From contig NZ_CP067977.1 in assembly GCF_016656965.1 (NCBI RefSeq), positions 2,318,501 to 2,382,500 on the forward strand: 64,000 bases of DNA. The letters run 5' to 3'. The notes under the pieces were generated by a model. The model saw only the letters and a program-made list of their open reading frames with translations. It was not told where the DNA came from and searched no databases. How positions within the stretch are numbered: position 1 is the first letter of the stretch; each line of letters begins with the position of its first letter. Below are positions 26,022-34,937 of the stretch, one piece after another. A program made the position numbers and the translations under genes. The DNA is from Brevundimonas vitisensis (lineage in GTDB: Bacteria; Pseudomonadota; Alphaproteobacteria; Caulobacterales; Caulobacteraceae).

Positions 26022-27130
26022 GCCGCACACCCCTCGAACCCGGCCTTAAGTGCCGCTTCGTCCAGGTCGCGGCCGATGAAGACGGCGCGGCTCCAGCGGC
26101 GTTCCTTGACGCCCCAGTCGCGTTGCAGCTCGCCCTCGAGGATCATGTGGACGGCCTGGAAGACCAGGCGGCGGTCCTCGCCCTGGACGTCGATAATGCC
26201 CTTGGCGCGCAGGATGTTCTGACCCTGCTCGCCCAGCAGGCGGTCCAGCCAGGCGGTGAATTTGGCCCCGTTCATCGGTCGGTCCAGCGACAGGGAGATA
26301 CCACGGATGTCGTCGCCATGGTCATGGCCGCGCGCGCCGGAAACACCGTCCACTGAGTCCACTCGGTCCACATGGGGGTGGTGATGGCCGTGGTGGTGAT
26401 CGTGGTCGTGATCGTGGTCATGGCCGTGGCCGCAGTGTTCGTCGTGGACGTGGCCGGCCTCTCCGTGCGGCGGATTGGCGAACTCGGGATTGATGTCCAG
26501 GATCCGCTCCAGATCGAACCCGCCCAGGCCCAGCACCTGATCCAGCGGGACATTGGCGCGCATCGCGCGGGTGATGGGGGCCAGGGGGTTCAGCTTGCGC
26601 AGGCGCTGTTCGACCGCGACCAGTTCACCCTCTGACGCCAGATCGGTCTTGTTCAGGATGATGCGGTCGGCGAAGGCGACCTGTTCGCGCGCCTCCTTGG
26701 AGTCGTCCAGCCGGGCCATGACGTGTTTGGCGTCGACCAGGGCGGTGACGCTGTCCAGCCGGGTCTTGGCCTTGACGTCCTCGTCGACGAAAAAGGTCTG
26801 GGCCACCGGGCCGGGGTCGGCCAGGCCGGTGGTTTCCACGATGATGGCGTCGAAGGCGGGCTTGCCCGGGCGCTGGCGCTTCATCAGGCCGGCGACGACG
26901 CGGATCAGGTCGCCGCGCACCGTGCAGCAGACGCAGCCGTTGTTCATCTCGAACACATCTTCATCGGCGCCGACGACCAGGTCGTTGTCGATGCCGATCT
27001 CGCCGAACTCATTGACGATGACGGCGTAACGCTTGCCGTGATCCTCGGTCAGGATGCGGTTCAGCAGGGTGGTCTTTCCGGCGCCGAGATAGCCGGTGAG
27101 CACGGTGACGGGAGTGCGGGTGTCGGTCAT
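26018..27130 (-). CDS. COG0523 (CobW/ZigA/YjiA family) metal-chaperone GTPase
   Basis: 370 residues from the ATG at 27130 (an upstream ATG at 27139 is also possible). Walker A is GYLGAGKTT, followed by the CxCC metal site in NNGCVCCTV near residue 66, ETTGLADP and the NKTD guanine motif near 160. A histidine-rich loop (about 230-260, alternating H and D) precedes the C-terminal CobW domain. Such proteins deliver zinc or related metals, often under zinc limitation. The neighbour CDF exporter and the Zur-like box upstream support a zinc role. Confidence 0.92.
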   Translation of the reverse strand: MTDTRTPVTVLTGYLGAGKTTLLNRILTEDHGKRYAVIVNEFGEIGIDNDLVVGADEDVFEMNNGCVCCTVRGDLIRVVAGLMKRQRPGKPAFDAIIVETTGLADPGPVAQTFFVDEDVKAKTRLDSVTALVDAKHVMARLDDSKEAREQVAFADRIILNKTDLASEGELVAVEQRLRKLNPLAPITRAMRANVPLDQVLGLGGFDLERILDINPEFANPPHGEAGHVHDEHCGHGHDHDHDHDHHHGHHHPHVDRVDSVDGVSGARGHDHGDDIRGISLSLDRPMNGAKFTAWLDRLLGEQGQNILRAKGIIDVQGEDRRLVFQAVHMILEGELQRDWGVKERRWSRAVFIGRDLDEAALKAGFEGCAA

Positions 27131-27199
27131 GGGCCTCATCTAGGGGGTGCCGAGAGCGAGTGCCAGTGGGCGTGCCAGTGAGCGAGGGATGAGACAGGC

Positions 27200-28150
27200 T
27201 CAGCAGTCCGGGCAGTCGGGCATGACGTCGGTTTCGAGCTGAAGCGTCGTGTGGCCGATCCTGAAGCGGGATCGGGCCAGGGCCTGGGCTTCGGCCAGCA
27301 GGGTCTTGGGGTCGGCGCGGTCGTGGACCAGATGGGCGGTCAGGGCGGTCTGGGTCGTGGACAGACCCCAGACGTGCAGGTCGTGGACAGCCTGGACGCC
27401 GGGCAGGGCCAGGAAGGCGGCCCGGACCTGGGCCACATCGACGCCGCGCGGGGCTGCGTCCATGGCCAGGCTGACGGAATCCTTCAGCAGGCCCCAGGTG
27501 CCCAGCAGGATGACGACGACGATGACCAGGCTGACCAGCGGATCCAGCACCGTCCATCCGCTCAGCATGACCAGGCCGCCGACGAGGACCACGCCGATCG
27601 AGACGGCGGCGTCCGCCATCATGTGCAGATAGGCCCCGCGGGCGTTCAGGTCGCTGTGCTGGTCGCGCATGAACAGCAGGGCCGTGCCCAGGTTGATGAC
27701 GAAGCCGATCCCGGCCACGGCCATGACGATGCCGGAAGCCACCGGGGCAGGGTCTGCCAGGCGCCGCGCCGCTTCAAAGGCGATGGCCCCGCAGGCGAAG
27801 ATCAGCAGCAGGGCATTGAACAGGGCGGCCAGCACCGTCGCCTTGCCATAGCCATAGGTGTTCTGGCTGCCGGACGCCCGGCGGGCCAGCCAGGCCGCGC
27901 CGCCCGCCATGGCCAGGCCCAGGACATCGGACAGGTTATGGCCCGCGTCGGCCATGAGGGCGGTCGAACCGCTGATGATGCCAGCCCCGAACTCGATCGC
28001 CACGAACGCCAGATTGACGCTCAAGCCCAGGGCATAGCGCCAGTCGCCCGTATCCACCGGTCCGTGATGATGACCCGCATGGCCGTGGCCGTGGTCATGG
28101 TCGTGGTGATGATGGCCGTGGTGGTGTTCGTGCGCGTGATCGTGGGCCAT
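27200..28150 (-). CDS. Cation diffusion facilitator (zinc/cobalt exporter, CzcD/ZitB type)
   Basis: 316 residues starting with a His-rich N-terminus (about 1-32). Six membrane helices carry the metal-site motifs DAGHNLSD (about 68) and HMMADA (about 175), and a His-rich or basic C-terminal cytoplasmic domain follows. It exports divalent metal in exchange for protons. It lies 9 bases after the membrane protein gene and 69 bases before the GTPase gene, in the same orientation. Confidence 0.95.
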   Translation of the reverse strand: MAHDHAHEHHHGHHHHDHDHGHGHAGHHHGPVDTGDWRYALGLSVNLAFVAIEFGAGIISGSTALMADAGHNLSDVLGLAMAGGAAWLARRASGSQNTYGYGKATVLAALFNALLLIFACGAIAFEAARRLADPAPVASGIVMAVAGIGFVINLGTALLFMRDQHSDLNARGAYLHMMADAAVSIGVVLVGGLVMLSGWTVLDPLVSLVIVVVILLGTWGLLKDSVSLAMDAAPRGVDVAQVRAAFLALPGVQAVHDLHVWGLSTTQTALTAHLVHDRADPKTLLAEAQALARSRFRIGHTTLQLETDVMPDCPDC

Positions 28151-28159
28151 CGCGAGACC

Positions 28160-28816
28160 CTAGTGCTGGTGCAGGGCGACGAGAAGGCCCAGGGCGATCA
28201 GGGCCAGGCCCAGGACGGCCCCTTCATAGCGGGCCCATCGCTCCAGCCGCAGGACCGAGGCCCCTGCCCGGGCCAGGGTGGTGAAAGTCGCCATGCCCAG
28301 AACCGTGCCGGCGGCGAAGGCCAGGGTCAGGCCCGCCAGGACGGCCAGCCCTTCGGAGGCCGAGGACAGATAGAGGGGCAGCAGCACCTCTCCGGGCGAA
28401 ACCGCCATCATGACGATCAGTCCCCAGACGGCGGCGGCATCGGTGACCGCGGGTGTGGGCAGGTCGATCGGCGGCCCTCCGGCCGTCACAGGCCGCCGGA
28501 TCATTGACCGACCCAGATAGAAGATGCCGAACAAGAACAGCAGTCCGGCCGACAGATGCGGCAGAACCCCTTCTATCCAGCGATCCAGCGCCAGACCCGC
28601 GGCCACGATCAATGTGCCCACGACGGCTGTGGCAGCGATGTGGGCCAGCCCTGCGGCCGCAACCGCGCCCAAGGTCCGCGCCAGGTTCCACCGCTGGGCG
28701 CGTCCGACCAGAACGAATGGCAGCCAATGGGTCGGAAGTGCCGCATGCAGAAAGGCCACGCCGAACCCGCCCGCCAGAAGCGAAGCCAGCACAGTCGGGG
28801 CGAGATCGGGAGACAT
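28160..28816 (-). CDS. Polytopic membrane protein, NicO/UreH-like, putative metal transporter
   Basis: 218 residues with about six membrane helices. The first carries FLHAALPTHWLPFVLVG, a His-containing motif typical of nickel/cobalt-efflux and UreH-like families, and the protein ends in HQH. It is first in a unit with a CDF exporter and a metal-chaperone GTPase, and a Zur-like inverted repeat sits 17 bases before its ATG. A transition-metal transporter is likely; the metal cannot be read from sequence. Confidence 0.75.
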   Translation of the reverse strand: MSPDLAPTVLASLLAGGFGVAFLHAALPTHWLPFVLVGRAQRWNLARTLGAVAAAGLAHIAATAVVGTLIVAAGLALDRWIEGVLPHLSAGLLFLFGIFYLGRSMIRRPVTAGGPPIDLPTPAVTDAAAVWGLIVMMAVSPGEVLLPLYLSSASEGLAVLAGLTLAFAAGTVLGMATFTTLARAGASVLRLERWARYEGAVLGLALIALGLLVALHQH

Positions 28817-28832
28817 GGCGCGCCCTATAGCC

Positions 28833-28847
28833 TGTTACTTTATAACG
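28833..28847 (-). promoter_or_regulatory. Zur-like inverted repeat before the metal operon
   Basis: TGTTACTTTATAACG contains GTTA and TAAC arms in an AT-rich core, 17 bases before the first ATG of the metal operon. It resembles alphaproteobacterial Zur operators (GTTAT...ATAAC) but the match is partial. Confidence 0.4.
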
Positions 28848-28862
28848 GTCGAGGGGGTGCGG

Positions 28863-29360
28863 TCAGGCAGGTGGGGCCTCCAGAAGAAATAATGTTCCCA
28901 CGGCCGTGGCATTGGTCAGCGCATGAATGGCGACGCCAATCCAGAAGCCGGTCATGCCCTTTCTGCGCCGGGCCCAATGGATCTGAATGAGCGCCAGCAG
29001 GATGAACAGCGGCACGACCGACAGGGAGGCGGGGGCCAGGCCGTGCAGAGCACCGAATCCCAGGCCGGTCAGGACCGCCGCGATGCCGCCGGGCAGGCGC
29101 AGGACGAAGGCCAGGACCCAGACGATGAACAGCACCATCAACTGTTCGACCAACGGGGCGACGGCAATGGCGACGAGGGCGACCACCAGGTCGGCTTGAT
29201 CCAGCAGGCCCGAAAAGCCTTCGTATCCGGCCTCGCCCCAGATCAGCACCACGGCGATCCCGACCAGGGTAATCGAGGCCCGCGCGGCGATGAATCCATA
29301 GAGGATGGTACGCCCCCAACGGGTCGAGGCACCGGTAAGATCGCTCAGAAACCGCTGCAT
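28863..29360 (-). CDS. CPBP-like (Abi/CAAX-protease-like) membrane protein
   Basis: 165 residues from the ATG at 29360, which has AAAGG upstream; an ATG at 29393 would add 11 residues. Four to five membrane helices. Motif 3 (HALTN) and motif 2 (GFGALHG) of CPBP proteases are present, but motif 1 (EExxxR) is reduced to a single Glu in LVEQLMVL. It may be a divergent intramembrane protease or a non-catalytic relative. Divergent from rplU. Confidence 0.7.
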   Translation of the reverse strand: MQRFLSDLTGASTRWGRTILYGFIAARASITLVGIAVVLIWGEAGYEGFSGLLDQADLVVALVAIAVAPLVEQLMVLFIVWVLAFVLRLPGGIAAVLTGLGFGALHGLAPASLSVVPLFILLALIQIHWARRRKGMTGFWIGVAIHALTNATAVGTLFLLEAPPA

Positions 29361-29413
29361 GCGCGCCTTTCGCGTTGACTCAACAGGCCCCATCCGTATA
29401 TGTCGCCGCTCTT

Positions 29414-29450
29414 CGCCCGCCGGGGTTTCCTTGCGGGCGCAATCTTTTTT
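29414..29450 (+). promoter_or_regulatory. Attenuator-like hairpin and T-tract in the rplU leader
   Basis: A 7-bp stem (29414-29420 with 29433-29439) is followed by a run of six to seven T (29444-29450), about 40 bases before the rplU ATG. It looks like an intrinsic terminator inside the leader. Confidence 0.55.
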
Positions 29451-29488
29451 GCGTTCACGCGCTTTAGCGTTCACTTCGAGGCCTGCCC

Positions 29489-30061
29489 ATGTACGCGGTG
29501 ATCAAGACCGGCGGCAAACAATACCGGGTTCAACCGGGTGACGTCATTGTCGTCGAGAAACTCGACGGCGATGCCGGCTCCGACGTGACCTTCGGCGACA
29601 TCCTGATGCTGGGTGGCGACAACGGCGTGACCGTTGGCGCGCCCCTGATCGCTGGTGCCTCAGTGGCCGCCACGCTGATCGAGACCCGTCAGGGTGAGAA
29701 GATCAAGATCTTCAAGAAGATCCGTCGTCAGGGCTATCGCCGGACCGGCGGTCACCGTCAGATGGAATCGGTCCTGCGGATCGTCGGCATCGACGGTGCC
29801 GGCGAGAACGCCAAGTGGGACGGCGAGACCTCGCTGATGACCAAGGCCGAGATGAATGCTCGCGCCCGTGGCCTGGCCCCCCGCGTTGAGCAGGAAGAAG
29901 CCCCGGCCAAGCCCGCCAAGAAGGCCCCGGTCGCCAAGGCCGATGCGCCCGCCGAAACCGTCGCCGACGACACGGCCGAAAAGCCCGTCGCCAAGAAGGC
30001 TCCGGCCAAGAAGGCTGCGCCCAAGGCCAAGGCTGACGACGCCAGCACCGACGAAGCCTAA
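29489..30061 (+). CDS. rplU: 50S ribosomal protein L21 with long C-terminal extension
   Basis: 190 residues against about 103 in most bacteria. Residues 1-103 are a normal L21 (MYAVIKTGGKQYRV, KIKIFKKIRRQGYRRTGGHRQ). From about 130 on, a low-complexity Ala/Lys/Pro tail with acidic patches follows; similar tails are known in alphaproteobacteria. It binds 23S rRNA in the large subunit and is paired with rpmA, 104 bases downstream. Confidence 0.97.
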   Translation: MYAVIKTGGKQYRVQPGDVIVVEKLDGDAGSDVTFGDILMLGGDNGVTVGAPLIAGASVAATLIETRQGEKIKIFKKIRRQGYRRTGGHRQMESVLRIVGIDGAGENAKWDGETSLMTKAEMNARARGLAPRVEQEEAPAKPAKKAPVAKADAPAETVADDTAEKPVAKKAPAKKAAPKAKADDASTDEA

Positions 30062-30165
30062 GACCCGTTCGCGCCGATCCTTTCGGGGGCGGCACAGAGT
30101 ATAAAGATCAGATCGCGCTGATCCGGCCTTGAGGGCCTCCGGCGCCGAAGAGAAGAGAGTTCGTT

Positions 30166-30447
<282 letters not shown>

Positions 30448-30518
30448 CGCGAACCGACCACAGACCGGATCGCGCAAGGCTCGAAACAGCCGCGATCCGG
30501 ACCGAGGGAAATATTCCG

Positions 30519-30550
30519 CGGGGAGTCTGGATCACCAGGCTCCCCGTTTT
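30519..30550 (+). terminator. Intrinsic terminator of rplU-rpmA
   Basis: A 12-bp stem with one G.T pair (30519-30530 with 30535-30546), loop ATCA, then TTTT. Confidence 0.9.
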
Positions 30551-30618
30551 CGTTCCCCGCCTCGATCGTCCGCCCGAGCCCTCCTGAAAAGGTGGCGGAC
30601 AGAAACGAGGTTCGCCCC

Positions 30619-31152
30619 ATGTGCGTGATCGAAACCCCTGCTGTCGTCGAGACGCGGCGGCTGATGCTGAGAAGCCCCGAACCACGGGACGCGGCGCGCC
30701 TGGCGGATCTGGCCAATGACCGCGACGTGGCCCGGATGACGCTGCGGATGCCGCATCCCTATGGGCTGCCCGACGCCGAATCGTTTGTGCTGCAGGTCGC
30801 CTCACAGGACCCGCGCCGGGCCTCCACCTTTGTCATCGCCCATGAGGACCACGGGCCGGTGGGGGTGATCGGTCTGTTCGAGGACGGCGATCCGGCGCCC
30901 GAGGTGGGCTATTGGATCGGTCGGCCGTTCTGGGGGCGCGGCTATGCGACCGAGGCGTTGGAGGGCGCGCTGGTCTGGGCCAGCCGCCGCTGGCGCAGGC
31001 GGGCGCTGGTCGCCGGGCATTTCAGCGACAACCCCGCTTCTGGCCGCGTGCTGGAGAAGGCAGGCTTTCTGTATACGGGCGAGGTTCGGCGGGGTTTCAG
31101 CCGGGCCCGGGGCAGCGACGTCGATACGCGCCGGATGGTCTGGCTGGCCTGA
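30619..31152 (+). CDS. GNAT N-acetyltransferase (RimJ/RimL type)
   Basis: 177 residues from the ATG at 30619. The Acetyltransf_3 layout is clear: ETRRLMLRSP opening, PEVGYWIGRPFWGRGYATEAL acetyl-CoA site near residue 100, and SxRVLEKAGFLYTGEVRR at the end. Members acetylate ribosomal N-termini or small amines, so the substrate is open. It converges back-to-back on the small membrane protein gene (stops adjacent). Confidence 0.9.
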   Translation: MCVIETPAVVETRRLMLRSPEPRDAARLADLANDRDVARMTLRMPHPYGLPDAESFVLQVASQDPRRASTFVIAHEDHGPVGVIGLFEDGDPAPEVGYWIGRPFWGRGYATEALEGALVWASRRWRRRALVAGHFSDNPASGRVLEKAGFLYTGEVRRGFSRARGSDVDTRRMVWLA

Positions 31153-31350
31153 TCAGCCGCCAGCCAGAGCGGGACCGAAGGCGACGACGGCCGCGACGAC
31201 GCCGCCAGCCAGCATGACGGCCGCGCCCGCCATGAAGGCCATGACCGTGCGGGCCTTGCGTCGACGAAGGCCACCGGATCGCAGAGACCGGATGATGACG
31301 AAGGGTCGGCGGTCGAAAGCCTCCGATCCGACGATATTGTGCTGGGACAT
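31153..31350 (-). CDS. Small membrane protein, unknown
   Basis: 65 residues from the ATG at 31350 (MSQHNIVGS). A basic stretch (about 20-33) is followed by one strong hydrophobic helix (about 34-58, VMAFMAGAAVMLAGGVVAAVV). There is no known family and the ribosome binding site is weak. Codon pattern and placement suggest a real gene, though a chance frame cannot be excluded. Confidence 0.5.
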   Translation of the reverse strand: MSQHNIVGSEAFDRRPFVIIRSLRSGGLRRRKARTVMAFMAGAAVMLAGGVVAAVVAFGPALAGG

Positions 31351-31486
31351 TAACGCGCTCCCCACGATGCTCAGAACGAGAACCGACGACAGGCCCCCGT
31401 CATGAGGCCAAAGGATGGCGAACCTTGTTTGCTGTCGGCTCGTGCTCAGCCGGTGCGAGCACATTGGCGTGAGGCAGGCGGCCGCC

Positions 31487-32020
31487 TTACCCGCAGTAGA
31501 TCAGTCGGCCGCTGTAGGCGCGGTAGTAACCGCTCGCCGGATCATACGATCGATAGGTGGCGCGGCACCAATCGATACGGCGGGCGTCGCGCCCCCCGCT
31601 GTAGGCACCATGGCCGCCATAGGAATACCCACCACCAGGATAGACCATATCCGGTCGGCCATAGGCTCCGTAATAGGTCGAGCCCCCGCGCGCGCTTTCG
31701 CCCTGCGCATAGCCGTAACCCCGACGACGGGTGTTGTAGCCATAGCTGCGGCCGTAGCCGTCGTTGCGATAGCCATAGGATGTGCGGTGACGCTGGTCGC
31801 GCCAGGCGGCCCCGCAGTCGTCTCGGTTGGCATCCCAGAAGGCGTCGCAGCGATAGTCGCCGGGTCGGTCATACTGAGCCGCAACGTTCCAGCCGGAACG
31901 GTCCTGGCCATAGCCGTGGTAGCCCTGTCCTTGGTTGTAATGGCCATAGGCGTGCTGGGCGGCGGCGGGCGCGGCGACCAGCATCAAGCCGGCGGCAAGG
32001 GTCATGACGGCAGTGCGCAT
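31487..32020 (-). CDS. BA14K-like secreted protein, Gly/Tyr-rich
   Basis: 177 residues from the ATG at 32020, with a clean signal peptide (cut after about residue 21, APAAAQ). The middle is rich in Gly, Tyr, Arg and His (GYGYRNDGYGRSYGYN type). The last ~30 residues, WCRATYRSYDPASGYYRAYSG, match the BA14K signature of alphaproteobacterial lectin-like envelope proteins. Probably periplasmic or surface-exposed. Confidence 0.85.
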   Translation of the reverse strand: MRTAVMTLAAGLMLVAAPAAAQHAYGHYNQGQGYHGYGQDRSGWNVAAQYDRPGDYRCDAFWDANRDDCGAAWRDQRHRTSYGYRNDGYGRSYGYNTRRRGYGYAQGESARGGSTYYGAYGRPDMVYPGGGYSYGGHGAYSGGRDARRIDWCRATYRSYDPASGYYRAYSGRLIYCG

Positions 32021-32076
32021 GGTTAACTCCGTTATTCGAGCGGACTGGATCACGAGATGAGCCCCAGCGCCAGACC

Positions 32077-32583
32077 TTACAGCGTCACGGAGATGGCCCG
32101 GCCGCCGCGGGTCTCCACGCGGCGCATCAGTACAACCCGATCTCCACCCGCCGAAACCGGCGCGATGATGAACCAGCTGCCGTCGGGCAGGCCGGTGAAG
32201 GCGAAGCGGCCGTTCTCGCACGGCACGGATCGCACATAGGAGCGGTAGTCGGCGTTCGGGTCCGCCACGGTCCGGGCGCGCACGACCGACTCAGGGGCGT
32301 TGGCCTGATCGATCGAGCCATAGAGGGTCAGGAATCGCTGGCGCGTATAGGGGGTGTCCGGGGTCAGGCCGACCGAGCCGGAGCATCCGTAGGCCTGGTT
32401 GTCATGGCGGTAGGCGATGCGGCCGTTGATCGATCCCTGTCCCTGGCGGGCGGACCAGGCGAAGTCGGCCACGTTGAAGGCGCTGCTGGGCGCGCGATAG
32501 GCGCTGGGCCCCGGCACGGGCGCACAGGCGGCAGCCCCGGCGGCCAGGAACAGGGCGGACAGAAGGGCGGGACGCATCGACAT
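32077..32583 (-). CDS. Lipoprotein of unknown function
   Basis: 168 residues from the ATG at 32583. The signal peptide ends with a possible lipobox (GAAAC, Cys about 20). The mature part is beta-rich with one conserved-looking stretch, GRFAFTGLPDGSWFI, as seen in carboxypeptidase-regulatory/SpaA-like folds. No enzymatic motif. It is divergent from the thioesterase gene. Confidence 0.75.
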   Translation of the reverse strand: MSMRPALLSALFLAAGAAACAPVPGPSAYRAPSSAFNVADFAWSARQGQGSINGRIAYRHDNQAYGCSGSVGLTPDTPYTRQRFLTLYGSIDQANAPESVVRARTVADPNADYRSYVRSVPCENGRFAFTGLPDGSWFIIAPVSAGGDRVVLMRRVETRGGRAISVTL

Positions 32584-32619
32584 GGGACGTTTCCTGACAG
32601 GACCGTTGAAGGCGGCCGG

Positions 32620-32639
32620 TTGGGGAGCTTGTTCCCCAA
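32620..32639. promoter_or_regulatory. Inverted repeat between divergent lipoprotein and thioesterase genes
   Basis: A 7-bp perfect inverted repeat (TTGGGGA with TCCCCAA, 6-base loop) lies about midway between the two starts. It could be an operator or a short hairpin; no known family match. Confidence 0.3.
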
Positions 32640-32718
32640 CGCCCATTGCATGGTCAAGGTTGCGAGCCGGGGGGCGCTGGGCGACAAGCCGTCCCACATC
32701 GGCAGGCGAGGCGCATAA

Positions 32719-33114
32719 GTGACGGATCTAGGAGTACCCGAAGGCGAACTGGTGGGACGTGTCATCGCCATGCCGGCGGACACCAATCCAGAGGGCGACA
32801 TCTTCGGCGGCTGGCTGCTGGCTCAGATGGACATCGCCGGGGCCACACCGGCCTTTGCCCTGGCGCAAGGCCGCTGCGCCACCGTGGCGGTGGACGCCAT
32901 GGTGTTCCATCAGCCGGTATCGGTCGGCGATGAGGTGTCCATCTATGCCCGGGTCGTGCGGGCCGGGCGGACCTCCATCCGCGTCCATGTCGAGGCTTGG
33001 AAAAGGCCCCGCTACGCCGAGCATGTGATCCGTGTGACCGAAGGTGTCTTCACCTATGTGGCGATCGGCCCGGATGGGAAGCCGCGCCCGCTGCCCGGGC
33101 AGGCTGCCGCCTGA
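32719..33114 (+). CDS. Acyl-CoA thioesterase, YciA type
   Basis: 131 residues, single hotdog domain, GTG start at 32719. The active-site helix begins NPEGDIFGGWLLAQMD (about residues 23-38), as in YciA. RVxxEAWKRPRY and FTYVAIGPDGKPRP follow. It hydrolyses acyl-CoA esters in the cytoplasm. It lies upstream of the threonine deaminase gene after about 90 bases. Confidence 0.92.
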   Translation: MTDLGVPEGELVGRVIAMPADTNPEGDIFGGWLLAQMDIAGATPAFALAQGRCATVAVDAMVFHQPVSVGDEVSIYARVVRAGRTSIRVHVEAWKRPRYAEHVIRVTEGVFTYVAIGPDGKPRPLPGQAAA

Positions 33115-33205
33115 CGCCGCTGTCCCTGCTGATGTTGCGCGCCCACGGCGGCTGCGCCACAAGGCCGCAACGACCGCACACAAGGTCGATGTTCAGGAGC
33201 AGGGA

Positions 33206-34423
33206 ATGTCCGTCACCGTCGCCGACATCAAGGCCGCACAGGAGCGCATCGCCGGGGCGGTGGATCGCACGCCGACCCGCCACTCACGCCGCCTGTCGCA
33301 GCTGACCGGGGCGGAGGTCTGGGTCAAGTTCGACAATCTGCACTTCACCGGCTCGTTCAAGGAGCGCGGTGCGCTGAACCGGCTGCTGCTGCTGAGCCCC
33401 GAGGAGCGCAAGCGCGGGGTGGTGGCGGCCTCGGCCGGCAACCATGCCCAGGCCCTGGCCTATCACGGTGGGCGGTTGGGTGTGCCGGTGACGATCGTGA
33501 TGCCCGAGGGCACGCCCTTCGTGAAGATCGACGGAACGCGCGCCCATGGGGCCGAGGTGGTGATCCATGGCCTGGACTTCACTGCCTCGACCGCCGAGGC
33601 GCACCGTCTGCGCGACGAAAAGGGCTATGTCTTCGTGTCGGCCTTCGATGACGAAGGGATTGTGGCGGGCCAGGGCGTCTGTGCGCTGGAACTGATGGCT
33701 GATGCGCCGGATCTGGATGCGCTCATCATTCCGATCGGCGGCGGGGGCCTGATTGCCGGCTGTGCCATCGCGGCCAAGGCCGCGCGGCCCGACATAAGGA
33801 TCTTCGGCGTCGAGGCGGCGATGTATCCGTCCTTCAGCGCCAGGCGGCGGGGCGAGACACCCAAATGCGGCGGGGCCACCATCGCCGAGGGCATCGCCAT
33901 CAAGGCGGTCGGCGACATTCCCTTTGCCCTGGCCGAGCCGCTGATCGAGGACGTCCTGGTCTGTCAGGAAGAGGATTTCGAAAAGGCGGTCGCCTTCTAT
34001 GCCACCCTGGAAAAGACCGTGGCCGAAGGTGCAGGGGCTGGAGGTCTGGCCGCGCTGCTGGCCTATCCCGAGCGGTTCAAGGGGATGAAGGTCGGGCTGG
34101 TGCTGTGCGGCGGCAATATCGATGCGCGCATGCTGGCCGTGGTGCTTAACCGCGAGATGGTGCGCGAGCGGCGGCTGATCGTCTATCGCATCCTGGGGGA
34201 CGACCGGCCGGGCATGCTGTCGGCCATGGCGGCGGTGATCGGCGGCCTGGGCGGCAACATCATCGATGTCGTCCACAATCGGCTGGCGCTGGACGTTCCG
34301 GCCAAGGGCGCAGAGTTCGACATCATGGTCGAAACGCGCGATAGCGCCCATGCCGACGAGATCGGTCGGGCATTGAGGGACAAGGGTTATGCGCTTCGGA
34401 TGGGTCAGGACTTCGCAAGCTAG
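33206..34423 (+). CDS. Threonine ammonia-lyase (threonine deaminase) with ACT domain
   Basis: 405 residues from the ATG at 33206 (CAGGAG upstream); the frame runs back to 33044 without similarity. PLP lysine motif SFKERGALN near residue 55, SAGNHAQ near 82, and the glycine loop PIGGGGLIAG near 180. A C-terminal ACT domain (about 325-400) binds an amino-acid effector. It converts threonine to 2-oxobutyrate. The last 35 bases overlap the start of the FKBP gene. Confidence 0.93.
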   Translation: MSVTVADIKAAQERIAGAVDRTPTRHSRRLSQLTGAEVWVKFDNLHFTGSFKERGALNRLLLLSPEERKRGVVAASAGNHAQALAYHGGRLGVPVTIVMPEGTPFVKIDGTRAHGAEVVIHGLDFTASTAEAHRLRDEKGYVFVSAFDDEGIVAGQGVCALELMADAPDLDALIIPIGGGGLIAGCAIAAKAARPDIRIFGVEAAMYPSFSARRRGETPKCGGATIAEGIAIKAVGDIPFALAEPLIEDVLVCQEEDFEKAVAFYATLEKTVAEGAGAGGLAALLAYPERFKGMKVGLVLCGGNIDARMLAVVLNREMVRERRLIVYRILGDDRPGMLSAMAAVIGGLGGNIIDVVHNRLALDVPAKGAEFDIMVETRDSAHADEIGRALRDKGYALRMGQDFAS

Positions 34424-34937
34424 GGCCGTCGCGGTCGCGATCGGCCTGGTCAGCCTGGCCGCCTGCGGCGCAGGGGCTGAGGACAATGCGGCCGAGCTGA
34501 AAAAGGCCGAGGAGGCCGCCGCCTTCTTCATGAAGAAGAATGCGGGTGAACAGGGCGTCGTCACCCTGCCGTCCGGGCTGCAGTACAAGATCCTGTCGTC
34601 CGGCCCGGCTGGATCGCCCCGGCCCGACGGCAACGACCTGGTCCGCGTGGATTATGAAGGAGCGCTGGTCGACGGCACGGTGTTCGACAGTTCCTACACG
34701 CGCGGCGCGCCGATGGTGACCACGCCCGAACAGGTCATTCCCGGCTGGAACGAAGGCCTGCAGCAGATGCGGGTCGGGGACGAGTGGCTGTTCTATGTGC
34801 CGCCCAAGCTGGGCTATGGCGAACGCGGTGCGCCGCCGACCATTCCGGCCAATGCGGTGCTGGTGTTCCGGGTCAAGATGCTAGACGTCGCCCCGGCTCC
34901 CGGCGGCTCGATGGGCGTGGGGATGGCGCGGGGGTAG
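34389..34937 (+). CDS. FKBP-type peptidyl-prolyl isomerase, lipoprotein (Mip/FklB-like)
   Basis: 182 residues. The N-terminus is a lipoprotein signal (VSLAACG, Cys about 26) encoded inside the 3' end of the threonine deaminase gene. A short helical stretch is followed by the FKBP fold (about 75-170) with VDYEGALVDGTVFDSSY, VIPGWNEGLQQM and PPKLGYGERGAP. It assists folding of envelope proteins. The overlap is 35 bases, in a different frame. Confidence 0.92.
   Translation: MRFGWVRTSQARAVAVAIGLVSLAACGAGAEDNAAELKKAEEAAAFFMKKNAGEQGVVTLPSGLQYKILSSGPAGSPRPDGNDLVRVDYEGALVDGTVFDSSYTRGAPMVTTPEQVIPGWNEGLQQMRVGDEWLFYVPPKLGYGERGAPPTIPANAVLVFRVKMLDVAPAPGGSMGVGMARG

Noticed and set aside
29450..29480. Two GTTC direct repeats before rplU as a LexA box
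   Set aside because: Spacing is 12, whereas the alphaproteobacterial LexA site needs 7.
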